Assembly: GCA_017525905.1 (NCBI GenBank)
Contig: JAFXSD010000028.1
Span: forward strand, 1 to 64,000
Direction: 5' to 3'
Origin: Elusimicrobiota bacterium
Lineage (GTDB): Bacteria; Elusimicrobiota; Endomicrobiia; Endomicrobiales; Endomicrobiaceae
Length of the DNA stretch: 64,000 bases
Both the position numbers and the translations under genes were made by a program. Each line of letters starts with the position of its first letter. Positions within the stretch are counted from its first letter, which is position 1. Of this stretch, positions 1 to 9,256 are shown in pieces. The notes under the pieces are model-generated. The model saw nothing but the letters and a program-made list of their open reading frames with translations, was not told the origin of the DNA and ran no database searches.

Positions 1-600
1 AAAGATGTTCTTTTCGTAGGAACAAAAAAACAAGCTCAGGGACCTATCAAAGAAGAAGCTTTAAGATGCGGAGCATACTTTGTTTGTGAAAGATGGTTGG
101 GCGGAACTCTTACAAATTTCGAAACATTGAAAAAATCCATAGCAAGATTAAAAGAACTTGAAGCTATGAAAGAAAACGGAATATTTCAAGTTCTCTCAAA
201 GAAAGAACAATCTCAAAAAGAAAAAGAAAGAATTAAACTTGAAAAATCTCTTGAAGGTTTAAAACAAATGAACAAACTTCCTGAAGTTATGTTCATCATA
301 GATCCTGTTGAAGAAGCAACAGCTTTGGCTGAAGCAAGGAAATTAAATATTCCCGTAGTTGCAGTTTGCGATACAAACTGTGATCCTGATTTAATAGATC
401 ATCCTATACCGGGAAATGATGATGCTATAAGAGCTGTAAAACTTTTCTGCTCGGTTATAGCAGATGCAATTCTCGAAGGTAAAGGTATAGAAAATAAACA
501 AGCTGACGGAACAACCGAAGCTCAAGCAGAAGTAAAAGAAGAAGAAGTTGCAGCAGCTGAAGCAGAAGCTGAAAAAGAAGAAGAAGTTAAAGGAGAATAA
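1..600 (+). CDS. rpsB: 30S ribosomal protein uS2 (5' truncated)
   Basis: This is the C-terminal 199 codons of ribosomal protein S2, a structural protein of the small subunit. The reading frame is open from base 1, so the true start lies outside the window. The fragment shows the family motifs FVGTKKQAQ (residues 5-13 of the fragment) and [10 protein letters not shown] (31-40), then [21 protein letters not shown] in the core. The last 40 or so residues form a Glu/Ala/Lys-rich acidic tail that many S2 proteins carry. The stop is two bases before the tsf start, and the tsf Shine-Dalgarno (aaaggag) lies inside the rpsB end, so the two are translationally linked. Identity is certain; only the 5' end is missing. 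Confidence 0.97.
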   Translation, partial: KDVLFVGTKKQAQGPIKEEALRCGAYFVCERWLGGTLTNFETLKKSIARLKELEAMKENGIFQVLSKKEQSQKEKERIKLEKSLEGLKQMNKLPEVMFIIDPVEEATALAEARKLNIPVVAVCDTNCDPDLIDHPIPGNDDAIRAVKLFCSVIADAILEGKGIENKQADGTTEAQAEVKEEEVAAAEAEAEKEEEVKGE

Positions 601-602
601 TT

Positions 603-1445
603 ATGTCAGCAATTGAACTTATAACAAAATTAAGAGAAATGACCGGAGCAGGAATAAAAGATTGTAACAATGCTCTTAAAGAAGCAAATAATAATATAGA
701 AGAAGCAGTAAAAATTTTAAGAGAAAAAGGTATCGCTTCAGCAGTTAAAAGAGCAGACAGATCCGCAAAACAAGGTGTTGTTGTTGCTCAACTCAGTGAT
801 GATAAAAAACAAGGTGTACTTGTTGAATTAAATTGCGAAACAGATTTCGTTGCAAGAACAGATAAATTTAAAGATCTTGCAAACAGTTTGGCTTCTTTCG
901 TTATGAACTCTTCTTCACAAGATAATATTTTGGAACAAAAATTCGACGATACAAGAACAGTTCAAGATGTTATAAAAGAAGCTATCGGAACAATCGGTGA
1001 AAACATTGTTTTGAAAAGAACGGCAAAATATACAACAACCGGTGAAATTGCTTCATATATTCATATGAACAATTCTTTGGGTGTTTTGGTGGATTTTGAA
1101 GCTCCTGCAGATGTTATAGCAAGTGAAGCTTTCAAAAATCTTGAAAAAGAAATTGCAATGCAAATAGCAGCAGTAAGTCCTCTTTATATAACAAGAGATC
1201 AAGTTACTGCGGAAGAAATTGCAAAAGAAAAAGAAATTTATGTTAAACAACTCCAGGAAGAAGGAAAACCTGCTAACATAATAGATAAAATCGTTTTAGG
1301 AAAATTGAACAAATTCTATTCTCAAATATGTTTAATGGAACAACCATACATGAGAGAAGAAAAAGAATCTATTAAAAATGTTATAGCAAAAGTCAGCAAG
1401 GATATAGTTGTTAAAAATTTTGCAAGATTTAAAATAGGTGAATAA
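603..1445 (+). CDS. tsf: Translation elongation factor Ts
   Basis: EF-Ts is the nucleotide-exchange factor that releases GDP from EF-Tu in the cytoplasm. The 280-aa product has the N-terminal UBA-like signature LREMTGAGIKDC (residues 10-21) and the second family signature with TDFVAR at 80-85, followed by the dimerisation/core domain; the length is normal for the family. ATG 603 is preceded by aaaggag at the end of rpsB. The rpsB-tsf-pyrH-frr order is one of the most conserved operons in bacteria, and all four genes are intact here apart from the truncated rpsB. Confidence 0.98.
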   Translation: MSAIELITKLREMTGAGIKDCNNALKEANNNIEEAVKILREKGIASAVKRADRSAKQGVVVAQLSDDKKQGVLVELNCETDFVARTDKFKDLANSLASFVMNSSSQDNILEQKFDDTRTVQDVIKEAIGTIGENIVLKRTAKYTTTGEIASYIHMNNSLGVLVDFEAPADVIASEAFKNLEKEIAMQIAAVSPLYITRDQVTAEEIAKEKEIYVKQLQEEGKPANIIDKIVLGKLNKFYSQICLMEQPYMREEKESIKNVIAKVSKDIVVKNFARFKIGE

Positions 1446-1449
1446 TTAA

Positions 1450-2148
1450 ATGAAAACAAATAAGAGAGTTTTACTTAAACTTTCGGGAGAAACTTTAGCC
1501 GGTGACGGTAAATCTATTTGTGCTGAAAGTCTCAAGAAAGTAGTAGATGAAATAAAATCTGTTTTATCGAAAAAAGTGGAACTCTCTATTGTTGTCGGCG
1601 CCGGAAATATTTGGAGAGGTGCCGGAAAAGAAATAGACAGAGTATCTGCGGATAAAATGGGTATGCTTGCAACGGTGATGAATGCAATAGCAATATCCGA
1701 AAGTTTAAAATCCAACGGTATAAAATCCGTTGCTCTTTCAGCCCGCGGAGTAACAAATTTCTGTGAAACATTTTCTCAGGCAAAAGCAGATAAATATTTG
1801 AAAGAAGGTTATGTTGTTGTTTTCGGCGGGGGAACGGGTAGTCCTTTCTTTACGACCGACACGACTGCAGCTTTAAGAGCTTGTGAAATAAAAGCGGATA
1901 TTTTATTAAAAGCTACACAAGTTGACGGAGTATATACTGCAGATCCTAAGAAAGATCCGAAGGCAAAAAAATATGATAGAATAACTTATAGTGAAGCTAT
2001 AAGTAAAAACTTGAAAATAATGGATATTTCCGCTTTTTTGTTATGTATGGAAAACGATATTGATATTTATGTTTTTGATTTCCATAAAAAAGGCAACTTA
2101 AAAAAGGTCTTGAACAAGCAAAAAATCGGAACTATAGTATCTAAATAG
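1450..2148 (+). CDS. pyrH: Uridylate kinase (UMP kinase)
   Basis: UMP kinase of the amino-acid kinase fold; it phosphorylates UMP to UDP, the entry to UTP/CTP synthesis. The 232-aa protein has KLSGE (residues 10-14), a glycine-rich VGAGNIWRG (49-57; the usual form is GGGNI, so the second glycine is Ala here), MGMLATVMNA, GGTGSPFFTTDTTAALRA and LLKATQVDGVYTADPKKD, which line the nucleotide and UMP sites. It starts four bases after tsf stops and is followed by frr ten bases on. It is full length and there is no reason to doubt the assignment. Confidence 0.97.
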   Translation: MKTNKRVLLKLSGETLAGDGKSICAESLKKVVDEIKSVLSKKVELSIVVGAGNIWRGAGKEIDRVSADKMGMLATVMNAIAISESLKSNGIKSVALSARGVTNFCETFSQAKADKYLKEGYVVVFGGGTGSPFFTTDTTAALRACEIKADILLKATQVDGVYTADPKKDPKAKKYDRITYSEAISKNLKIMDISAFLLCMENDIDIYVFDFHKKGNLKKVLNKQKIGTIVSK

Positions 2149-2158
2149 CGGAGGAGTA

Positions 2159-2719
2159 ATGTTACCTAAAGAACTTTTGGCATCCGGCGAAGATGCTATG
2201 AAAAAAACAATAGAAAAAACCAAACATGATTTTTCTACCGTTAGAACAGGTAGAGCAAATGCAGCTCTTTTAGACGGAATAAAAGTTGAAAGTTATGGTT
2301 CATTATTAGCTTTAAACCAAGTTGCAGGAGTAAGTGTTCCCGACGGTAGAACATTGGAAATAAGACCTTGGGATTTAACACAGCTTGGAGCTATAGAAAA
2401 AGCTATATTAAAATCGGATTTAGGCCTTACACCGGTAAACGACGGCAGACTTATAAGAATTTCTATACCTGCACTTACCGAAGAAAGAAGAAGAGAAATT
2501 GTAAAAGTTGTAGGTAAAATGTCGGAAGATTATAAAGTTGCAATAAGAAACGAAAGAAGACATATTGTTGACGAAATAAAAAAATTGGAAAAAGAAAAAA
2601 GTATTACCGAAGACGACAGAAAAAAATATGAAGTTGATGTACAAAAATTGACTGATTCTTATATCGGGAAAATAGAAGAATTGGTAAAACAAAAAGAAGA
2701 AGAGTTAATGAAAATATAA
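2159..2719 (+). CDS. frr: Ribosome recycling factor
   Basis: RRF works with EF-G to split post-termination ribosomes. The 186-aa length is the family norm (about 185). The sequence shows the conserved FSTVRTGRANAALLDGI near residues 24-40, then GRTLEIRPWD, LIRISIPALTEERRREIVK and a C-terminal long-helix region rich in Lys/Glu. ATG 2159 has a strong Shine-Dalgarno (gcggaggag) six bases upstream. It completes the rpsB-tsf-pyrH-frr set and is followed by a ferredoxin gene in the same direction. Confidence 0.98.
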   Translation: MLPKELLASGEDAMKKTIEKTKHDFSTVRTGRANAALLDGIKVESYGSLLALNQVAGVSVPDGRTLEIRPWDLTQLGAIEKAILKSDLGLTPVNDGRLIRISIPALTEERRREIVKVVGKMSEDYKVAIRNERRHIVDEIKKLEKEKSITEDDRKKYEVDVQKLTDSYIGKIEELVKQKEEELMKI

Positions 2720-2742
2720 TCCAAAAAAGGGAGGGTTGTAAA

Positions 2743-2916
2743 ATGGCTTATTCAATAGATAAGGAAACTTGTGTAGGTTGCGGTTCTTGTGCAGCAAATT
2801 GTCCTGTAGAAGCAATAAAAGCAGGTGATGACGGCAAGTATGCAATAGGTGATACTTGTGTTGAATGTGGTGCATGTGCAGCAAATTGCCCTGTAAATGC
2901 AATATCTCAAAAGTAA
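2743..2916 (+). CDS. Small 2[4Fe-4S] ferredoxin
   Basis: A 57-aa clostridial-type ferredoxin, a soluble low-potential electron carrier. Two CxxCxxCxxxCP clusters are visible: CVGCGSCAANCP starting at residue 10 and CVECGACAANCP starting at residue 39, separated by a short linker with an internal duplication (both halves read GxCAANCPVxAI). ATG 2743 is preceded by gggaggg. It sits between frr and uppS, an unusual place for a ferredoxin, and is presumably co-transcribed with them. An abundant ferredoxin fits an anaerobic lifestyle; its partner enzyme cannot be read from the context. Confidence 0.95.
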   Translation: MAYSIDKETCVGCGSCAANCPVEAIKAGDDGKYAIGDTCVECGACAANCPVNAISQK

Positions 2917-2934
2917 GTTTATAAGTAGTAAAAA

Positions 2935-3642
2935 GTGTCTTTACAAGAACAAATAGATTTATCCAAGTTACCGAAACATGTTGCAATAATTATGGACGGT
3001 AACGGAAGATGGGCAAAAAAAAGAATGTTGCCCAGAATAGTTGGTCATAATAACGGGGTCAAGACTGTTAGGAAGATTGTTGAGTTTGCGGCAAAACTCA
3101 ATATACAGGTTTTGACCCTATATGCTTTTTCTACGGAAAATTGGCAAAGACCTAAAGATGAAGTATCGGGGATAATGACATTATTGAAAACATATTTGAA
3201 AAGTGAACTTAATACTTTGATTGAGAACCAAGTGTCGTTAAGAGTAAGCGGTGATATTTCAAAAATGTCCGACGATATTCAAAAAGAATTGAAAGATGCT
3301 ATGGATAAAACAAAAGATTTGAAAGGCCTTGTTTTGAATGTCGCATTGAATTATGGTTCAAGACAAGAAATTTTAATGGCTTGTAAAAGTTTAATAGATA
3401 AGGGAATAAAAAATCCTACGGAAAAAGATTTCGAGGATTGTTTGTATACGAGAGGATTGCCCGACCCTGATTTATTGATAAGAACTTCAAACGAAAAAAG
3501 AATTTCAAATTTTTTATTATGGCAAATTGCATATACCGAAATTTATATAACAGATGTTTTGTGGCCGGACTTTAATGAAGAAGAATTTTGCAAAGCAATT
3601 TTGGATTATCAAAAAAGAGACAGAAGATTCGGTAAAGTTTAA
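2935..3642 (+). CDS. uppS: Isoprenyl (undecaprenyl) diphosphate synthase
   Basis: Cis-prenyltransferase that makes undecaprenyl diphosphate, the lipid carrier for peptidoglycan and LPS. The 235-aa protein has the catalytic MDGNGRWA block (Asp21), STENWQRP, and the C-terminal GLPDPDLLIRTSNEKRISN followed by FLLWQIAYTE. The start is GTG 2935: in-frame stops lie directly upstream (TAG 2926, TAA 2929), so no ATG is available and the Shine-Dalgarno is poor, suggesting low or coupled translation after the ferredoxin gene. uppP (26946) in this window supplies the matching phosphatase step. Confidence 0.96.
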   Translation: MSLQEQIDLSKLPKHVAIIMDGNGRWAKKRMLPRIVGHNNGVKTVRKIVEFAAKLNIQVLTLYAFSTENWQRPKDEVSGIMTLLKTYLKSELNTLIENQVSLRVSGDISKMSDDIQKELKDAMDKTKDLKGLVLNVALNYGSRQEILMACKSLIDKGIKNPTEKDFEDCLYTRGLPDPDLLIRTSNEKRISNFLLWQIAYTEIYITDVLWPDFNEEEFCKAILDYQKRDRRFGKV

Positions 3643-3666
3643 GACGACAATTTGTAATTATAAATT
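3643..3666 (+). repeat. Intergenic A+T repeat, degenerate copy
   Basis: ACGACAATTTGTAATT in the uppS-cdsA gap matches ACGATAATTTGTAATT at 11552 at 15 of 16 positions, and the core GATAATTTGTAAT recurs at 32834. It is a degenerate relative of the better-preserved copies at 9257 and 63747. Confidence 0.4.
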
Positions 3667-3697
3667 AAATAACAAAATGTAAATAAAGGATAAAAAA

Positions 3698-4486
3698 ATG
3701 TTGATACCGAGAATATTAACCGCATTAGTTGGAATACCCGTTGTTATTGCATGTATATATTACGGAGGACTTGCTTTTTATATTATGTTTTTTGCCGTAA
3801 TTTTATTTTCCGTTATGGAATTTTTTTCGGTATGCAAAAAATATAAACCGATGAGCATTTTGGGAACTTTGGTATCAATAGTATTTTTCCTTGCTTTAAG
3901 TACGGGGACTTATGTTCAGGAAACAATAATAGTGTCAATTTTTATTTTGTTCTTTTTTGCAATGTTCAAAAAATCCATAGAAAACATTTCTTCCACATTA
4001 ACGGTTACATGTTTCGGAGCTTTTTTTATTACTTGGACATTATTTCATATGGTTTTAATAAGAGATATACCCAAGTACGGTATGCATTATATTATATTTT
4101 TGTTCGTAAATATTTGGATGTTGGATACCGGAGCATATTTCATAGGTAAAGCTTTCGGTAAACATAAATTAGCTCCGTTGGTAAGCCCTAAAAAAACAAT
4201 AGAAGGTGCAATAGCCGGTGTAGTTACGGCAATAATAATTTCTTTAATTTACAGAAATTTATTCTTACAACAAGTTTTAACAAATCAAGAGACAATAATT
4301 TTTGCTCTTGTAATATCTTTTGTAGGACAATTTTCAGACCTTGCGGAATCTTTATTTAAAAGAGATTGTAATATAAAGGATTCCGGAAATATTCTTCCCG
4401 GACACGGTGGAATGCTCGACAGATTCGATTCATATCTTTTCTGTGCCCCTGTATTTTATTATCTTATTCAATTCATGAAATACTAA
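3698..4486 (+). CDS. cdsA: Phosphatidate cytidylyltransferase (CDP-diglyceride synthase)
   Basis: Integral-membrane enzyme that makes CDP-diacylglycerol from phosphatidate and CTP, the branch point of phospholipid synthesis. The 262-aa protein contains about eight hydrophobic segments and ends with the family signature, visible as SDLAESLFKRDCNIKDSG then PGHGGMLDRFDS, which holds the metal and CTP-binding Asp and Lys residues. The uppS-cdsA pair is a standard bacterial arrangement. ATG 3698 is preceded by aaagga. It is the last gene of the rpsB operon, since alaS has its own promoter. Confidence 0.96.
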   Translation: MLIPRILTALVGIPVVIACIYYGGLAFYIMFFAVILFSVMEFFSVCKKYKPMSILGTLVSIVFFLALSTGTYVQETIIVSIFILFFFAMFKKSIENISSTLTVTCFGAFFITWTLFHMVLIRDIPKYGMHYIIFLFVNIWMLDTGAYFIGKAFGKHKLAPLVSPKKTIEGAIAGVVTAIIISLIYRNLFLQQVLTNQETIIFALVISFVGQFSDLAESLFKRDCNIKDSGNILPGHGGMLDRFDSYLFCAPVFYYLIQFMKY

Positions 4487-4550
4487 TAACAGCGGCTTAT
4501 GCCTTGCAGTTTGTTGTCTGCTATGCAGCCATATCTCTGCAGTACTGCCG

Positions 4551-4579
4551 TTTACAATGCTTTTTTAGTTTGCTAAAAT
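4551..4579 (+). promoter_or_regulatory. Sigma-70-type promoter for alaS, predicted leaderless
   Basis: TTTACA (4551-4556) and TAAAAT (4574-4579) are separated by 17 bp. Only eight bases lie between the -10 box and the alaS ATG at 4588, so the expected transcription start coincides with the start codon. No Shine-Dalgarno precedes that ATG. Confidence 0.65.
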
Positions 4580-4587
4580 TATCTATT

Positions 4588-7212
4588 ATGAATAAACAAT
4601 CAGCGTATATCAGGAAAACTTTTTTGGACTTTTTTAGTGAAAAAGGTTGCAAAGTTGTACCGTCGGATTCATTAGTACCTTCGGGGGATAAAACATTATT
4701 GTTTACTTCCGCGGGAATGGTTCAATTTAAGAAACATTTTTTAGGTCAAAGTAAAGATACTTTTACGAGAGCAACATCCTCACAAAAATGTTTTAGAACT
4801 TCAGATATAGATCAAGTGGGAGTAACCAACAGGCACTTAACATTTTTTGAAATGTTGGGTAACTTTTCTTTCGGAGATTATTTCAAAGAAGAAGCTATCG
4901 CATGGGCATGGGATTTTCTTACCAACTACATGCAATTACCTAAAGAAAAATTGTATGCAACAATTTATAAAGACGACGATGAAGCAGGACAAATGTGGAA
5001 AAAGTTTGTTCCGGAATCAAGAATTATAAAAATGGGTGACGAAACAAATTTTTGGACAATGGGTCCTACCGGTCCTTGCGGTCCGTGCTCTGAAATATTG
5101 ATAGATTTGGGCGAAGATATGGGTTGTCATAAACCTACATGCGGTCCGTGGTGCGATTGTAACAGATATCTCGAAATATGGAATCTTGTTTTTACACAGT
5201 TCGACAGACAAGAAGACGGTTCATTAAAACCGTTGGGAAGAAAAAATATAGACACGGGAATGGGACTTGAAAGAATAGTTGCGGCAGCTAACGGTAAAAA
5301 CAATGTTTTTGATACCGATTTGTTTTTGCCCATGATGAATGCTGCAGCCGATTTGTTGAAAGTTTCATTTAACGATAATATACCGAAATTAAGAATGATT
5401 GCGGACCATGCGAGAGCAATAACATTTTTAATTTCCGACGGTATTCATCCTTCAAACGAAGGCAGGGGTTATGTTTTAAGAAGAATTTTAAGAAGAGCGG
5501 TAAGACAAGGAAAAGTTTTCGGTATGAACGAACCTTTCTTGTATAAACTTGTAGATGTTGTTCATGATGTTATGAAACCGGCATATCCCGAGCTTACGGC
5601 AAGACTTGATAACATAAAGTCTATGGCAAAAGTTGAAGAGGAGAAGTTCCTTGAAACATTAAATACCGGAACCGATTTGTTAAATAATCTTATATCACAA
5701 TATAAAGCAAAAAATGTTTCGGTATTAAAAGGTGAAGATGTATTTAAACTTTACGATACTTACGGGTTCCCTCACGAGCTTACAAAAGAAATTGCACTTG
5801 AACAAGGTTTAACCATAGACGAGAAAGGTTTTGAGCAGGAAAAGAAACTTGCACAGGAAAAATCCAGAGGAGCTTGGAGCGGTTCGGGTGAACAAGATAT
5901 AACATTTTATTCCGTATTGCATAAAGAGTGCGGCGATACAACTTTTGAAGGATACACACAAAACAATTCTTCCGTAAAAGTTATTGCACTTGTAAAAGAC
6001 GGTAAAAAAGTTGACGGCTTGTCTAAAGGTGATAAGGGAGAAATGATTTTGTCTAACACTCCTTTTTACGGTGAGTCCGGAGGGCAGGTTGCAGATACCG
6101 GAACAATGTTTAACGAATCCGTAAATATAGAAGTTACCGATGTTACAAAACCTATAGGTAAACTTTTTGTTCATAAAGTTGTTGTAACACAAGGCAAAGT
6201 TAAAACTAATGATATTTTAACGGCTTCAATAAATACGGAAAACAGAAATCAAACTGCAAGACATCATACCGCAACACATTTGTTACAAAAAGTTTTGAGA
6301 TCTGTTTTAGGTAACCATGTTGCTCAGGCCGGATCTTTGGTTTGCCCCGACAATTTAAGGTTTGATTTTAACCACTTTAAAGCGGTAACAAAAGAAGAAC
6401 TTAAAAAAATAGAAAAAGATGTAAATAAAGCCATAAGACAAAATTATCAGGTATCTATTACGGAAATGCCTATAGAACAAGCAAGAAAAGAAGGAGCTAT
6501 GGCTTTGTTCGGTGAAAAGTACGGTGATGTTGTAAGAACCGTTAAAGTTATAGAAACCGACGATAAATATTATTCAATGGAACTTTGCGGCGGAACACAT
6601 GTTCAAAAAACCGGCGATATCGGAATGTTTAAAATTGTTTCCGAAAGTTCCGTAGGAAGCGGAATAAGAAGAATAGAAGCCGTTTGCGGCAGTGCATGTG
6701 AAAAATATGTCGATAGTTTGGAAAACAAAATAGAAGAAATTGCAGCATTATTAAAAACTTCAAAAGTTATGGTTGTTCCTGCAATTGAAAAAATGTTGCA
6801 GGATGCAAAAAATCTCGATACGGAAATTTCTTCTTTAAAGAGTAAATTGATTGCGGGAGAAATTGACGAATATATAAAATCAGCAAAAGATATAAACGGT
6901 GTTAATGTAATTGCTTTTGCCGTTGAAGGTGTTGATGTTAAAACTTTAAGAGAGATGGTGGATAAAGTTAAAGAAAAACAAGCATCGGCAATTATAGTTA
7001 TAGCATCAAAGCTTCAAGATAAAATATCTTTTGTTGTTTCAGTAAGCCAGGATATAGTTAAACAAGGTTATGCTGCAGGAAAAATTGCAAAACAATTTGC
7101 TGCAAAAATCGATGGTTCAGGCGGCGGTAAACCGGACTTTGCACAAGGCGGCGGTAAAAAAACAGATAATTTAAAATCTGTTATAGAAAATATAGGGGAA
7201 ATATTAAAATAA
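4588..7212 (+). CDS. alaS: Alanyl-tRNA synthetase
   Basis: Class II synthetase charging tRNA-Ala, with an editing domain that removes mischarged Ser/Gly. From ATG 4588 the protein is 874 aa, normal for bacteria. Visible features are the aminoacylation core (TSAGMVQFKKHFLG, PTGPCGPCSEI), the editing-site motifs HTATHLLQ and CGGTHV, and the C-terminal C-Ala domain with DGSGGGKPDFAQGGG. The open frame runs a further 28 codons upstream to 4504, but that part encodes a Cys-rich stretch unlike any AlaRS and overlaps the promoter, so 4588 is chosen. The ACT-domain gene downstream overlaps its stop codon by one base. Confidence 0.97.
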   Translation: MNKQSAYIRKTFLDFFSEKGCKVVPSDSLVPSGDKTLLFTSAGMVQFKKHFLGQSKDTFTRATSSQKCFRTSDIDQVGVTNRHLTFFEMLGNFSFGDYFKEEAIAWAWDFLTNYMQLPKEKLYATIYKDDDEAGQMWKKFVPESRIIKMGDETNFWTMGPTGPCGPCSEILIDLGEDMGCHKPTCGPWCDCNRYLEIWNLVFTQFDRQEDGSLKPLGRKNIDTGMGLERIVAAANGKNNVFDTDLFLPMMNAAADLLKVSFNDNIPKLRMIADHARAITFLISDGIHPSNEGRGYVLRRILRRAVRQGKVFGMNEPFLYKLVDVVHDVMKPAYPELTARLDNIKSMAKVEEEKFLETLNTGTDLLNNLISQYKAKNVSVLKGEDVFKLYDTYGFPHELTKEIALEQGLTIDEKGFEQEKKLAQEKSRGAWSGSGEQDITFYSVLHKECGDTTFEGYTQNNSSVKVIALVKDGKKVDGLSKGDKGEMILSNTPFYGESGGQVADTGTMFNESVNIEVTDVTKPIGKLFVHKVVVTQGKVKTNDILTASINTENRNQTARHHTATHLLQKVLRSVLGNHVAQAGSLVCPDNLRFDFNHFKAVTKEELKKIEKDVNKAIRQNYQVSITEMPIEQARKEGAMALFGEKYGDVVRTVKVIETDDKYYSMELCGGTHVQKTGDIGMFKIVSESSVGSGIRRIEAVCGSACEKYVDSLENKIEEIAALLKTSKVMVVPAIEKMLQDAKNLDTEISSLKSKLIAGEIDEYIKSAKDINGVNVIAFAVEGVDVKTLREMVDKVKEKQASAIIVIASKLQDKISFVVSVSQDIVKQGYAAGKIAKQFAAKIDGSGGGKPDFAQGGGKKTDNLKSVIENIGEILK

Positions 7213-7745
7213 TGAAAATGTTATCTTTGTCGGCAATAGGAAAAGACAGAACAGGTATTGTAAGTTCAATATCGGAAATTCTTTTTAAGTTAGGTTGCAA
7301 TATTGAAGATTCCACAATGACATTATTATCGGGGCAGTTTGCGGTTATATTGTTGCTTGCCTGTCCGAAAAATTCGGATGTTTCCAAAATAAAGAGAAGT
7401 TTAAATTCTTCAATGAAAAAGTTGGGATTATCTTATTCCGTGACGGAAGTAGATAAACCTAAAACAAATAAAAAGAATTTCGGCGACTACATTATTGCCG
7501 TTTACGGTTCCGACAGAGTAGGTATTGTTTATAATGTAAGTAAATTCTTAGCCGACAAAAAGATAAATATAACGGATGTTCAAACAAAAATTTCAGGCAA
7601 AAAAGATAAAGTGTATATAATGTTGTTGGAAGTAAATATCCCTAAAACCGTTAAGATGGACGATTTTAAACATAATTTAAAACATTTGGCACAAGAACTT
7701 AATGTTGAAATTTTTGTAAATCAAGCGGATTCCCAAAAGATATAA
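7212..7745 (+). CDS. Tandem ACT-domain protein (GcvR-like)
   Basis: A 177-aa protein made of two ACT domains: residues 1-80 (LSAIGKDRTGIVSSISEIL) and 93-170 (IIAVYGSDRVGIVYNVSKFL). ACT domains bind amino acids or other small ligands and act as allosteric sensors. The closest known architecture is GcvR, the glycine cleavage repressor partner of Enterobacteria, and a glycine cleavage operon occurs at 28468; a functional connection is only a guess, since GcvR works through GcvA, which is not seen here. The start codon overlaps the alaS stop (taATG), implying translational coupling with alaS. Confidence 0.85.
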   Translation: MKMLSLSAIGKDRTGIVSSISEILFKLGCNIEDSTMTLLSGQFAVILLLACPKNSDVSKIKRSLNSSMKKLGLSYSVTEVDKPKTNKKNFGDYIIAVYGSDRVGIVYNVSKFLADKKINITDVQTKISGKKDKVYIMLLEVNIPKTVKMDDFKHNLKHLAQELNVEIFVNQADSQKI

Positions 7746-7746
7746 T

Positions 7747-7770
7747 GAAGTATAGAAGTATAGAGGTATA
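7747..7770 (+). repeat. Short tandem repeat, three 8-bp units
   Basis: GAAGTATA GAAGTATA GAGGTATA lies between the ACT-domain gene and def. The third unit carries the AGAGG that may act as a distant Shine-Dalgarno for the GTG start of def. Copy-number change here could alter spacing. Confidence 0.6.
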
Positions 7771-7781
7771 GAAAAAATAAA

Positions 7782-8276
7782 GTGCCGATATTAGATATAG
7801 TAACAATTCCAAATCCGATATTAAAACAAGTTAGTTTACCGGTAGAAAAAATAGATTATAAAATAAGAACTCTCATAGGTAATATGAGAGAAACAATGCT
7901 TTCATCCAGCCATTGTGTCGGTATCGCTGCCGTGCAGGTTGGTGTGTTGTTAAGAATAGTTTTGGTGGATATTTCTTTAAATCCGAAACCGCACCACAAT
8001 AACGGTTTCTTAATAATGATAAATCCTAAAATAACTTACAGTTCGGGAAAGTTAAAATCAAGAGAAGGTTGTTTAAGTGTTCCCGATTTTACCGGAAATG
8101 TTGTGAGAAAAAACAAAATAGAAGTTGAATATACCGATATAGAAGGCAAAAAACAATTGTTAAAAACTCATGGCTTTGAGTCGATAACAATTCAACACGA
8201 AATAGATCATTTAGACGGTTTTATTTTCTTAGATAAAGTTTCATCTCTTAAAACAGATGTTTTTAAAAGAATATAA
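7782..8276 (+). CDS. def: Peptide deformylase
   Basis: Metalloenzyme that removes the formyl group from nascent proteins. The 164-aa protein starts at GTG 7782. The three active-site motifs are present: motif 1 appears as CVGIAAVQVG (the usual form is GxGLAAPQ; its first Gly is Cys and its Pro is Val here), motif 2 as EGCLSVPD with the metal-binding Cys, and motif 3 as QHEIDHLDG with the two metal His and catalytic Glu. The motif 1 changes are mild and the catalytic set is intact. It lies between the ACT-domain gene and the peptide transporter genes, with five bases to dppB. Confidence 0.95.
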   Translation: MPILDIVTIPNPILKQVSLPVEKIDYKIRTLIGNMRETMLSSSHCVGIAAVQVGVLLRIVLVDISLNPKPHHNNGFLIMINPKITYSSGKLKSREGCLSVPDFTGNVVRKNKIEVEYTDIEGKKQLLKTHGFESITIQHEIDHLDGFIFLDKVSSLKTDVFKRI

Positions 8277-8281
8277 ATACT

Positions 8282-9250
8282 ATGTATTACTTTATTAAAA
8301 GAATAATATCATCAATCCCGATACTTATAGGAATAACAATAATAACTTTCTTTATTATGCATATTACTCCGGGGAAACCCACCGATGCAATAACCGATAT
8401 GAATATGAAAGTTACTTCCGAAGCAAAAGAAAGATTACAGCAATTGTACGGATTGGATAAACCTTTTTATGTTCAATATTGTGATTGGTTGAAAAGATTG
8501 GTTGTATTTGATTTCGGAGATTCTTTTAAGGATTCAAGACCTGCAAGAGATAAAATATTCGAAAGATTACCCGCAACAATTTTACTAAATGTATTATCTT
8601 TGTTTTTTATTTGTCTTATATCAATACCGCTCGGAATATATTGTGCAATAAAAAAAGATTCTTTTGCGGATAAATCAATAACTATTCTGTTGTTTATAAC
8701 TTATTCCGTTCCTTCCTTTTGGTTGGCTTTAATGTTTATGATTTTGTTCGGTGTTCAGTTGGGGTGGCTGCCGATATCGGGGCTTGTATCTTTTGATTTT
8801 GATACCATGAACATTTTTGAAAAAATATTCGACATATCAAAACATTTAATTTTGCCTGTATCTGTTTCTGTAATAGTTTCTCTTGCAACTCTTTCAAGAT
8901 ACACCCGTTCGGGAATGCTTGAAGTGTTAAAACAAGATTATATTAAAACAGCTTATGCCAAAGGGTTAACGGAAAAGCAGGTGATATTTAAACATGCTTT
9001 AAAAAATACTCTTTTACCGATGATAACGATAATAGGCCTTTCAATCCCCGGACTTATCGGGGGAAGTTTTATTTTTGAAACGATATTTTCTTATCCGGGT
9101 ATAGGAAGATTGGGATACGAAGCCGTAATGGCAAGAGATTATCCGATAGTTATGGGAATAGCAACATTAACGGCAATACTTACATTGTTGGGAAATATTA
9201 TTGCGGATATTTTATACACTTATGCGGATCCGAGGATTAAGTACAAATAA
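8282..9250 (+). CDS. dppB: Peptide ABC transporter permease, DppB/OppB type
   Basis: First membrane subunit of an oligopeptide/dipeptide (or nickel-type) ABC transporter. The 322-aa protein begins with the family N-terminus (IKRIISSIPILIGITIITFF), has the periplasmic segment ending FGDSFKDSRP, six predicted TM segments, and the EAA loop near KQDYIKTAYAKGLTEKQVIFKHALKN that contacts the ATPase. It is followed by dppC and a single ATPase gene. No periplasmic binding-protein gene lies in the cluster, so the substrate cannot be assigned beyond peptide-like. Confidence 0.9.
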   Translation: MYYFIKRIISSIPILIGITIITFFIMHITPGKPTDAITDMNMKVTSEAKERLQQLYGLDKPFYVQYCDWLKRLVVFDFGDSFKDSRPARDKIFERLPATILLNVLSLFFICLISIPLGIYCAIKKDSFADKSITILLFITYSVPSFWLALMFMILFGVQLGWLPISGLVSFDFDTMNIFEKIFDISKHLILPVSVSVIVSLATLSRYTRSGMLEVLKQDYIKTAYAKGLTEKQVIFKHALKNTLLPMITIIGLSIPGLIGGSFIFETIFSYPGIGRLGYEAVMARDYPIVMGIATLTAILTLLGNIIADILYTYADPRIKYK

Positions 9251-9256
9251 AAACGG

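Noticed and set aside
4504-4587. N-terminal extension of alaS by 28 codons
   Set aside because: It covers the promoter, is unlike any AlaRS N-terminus, and the good family start is ATG 4588.
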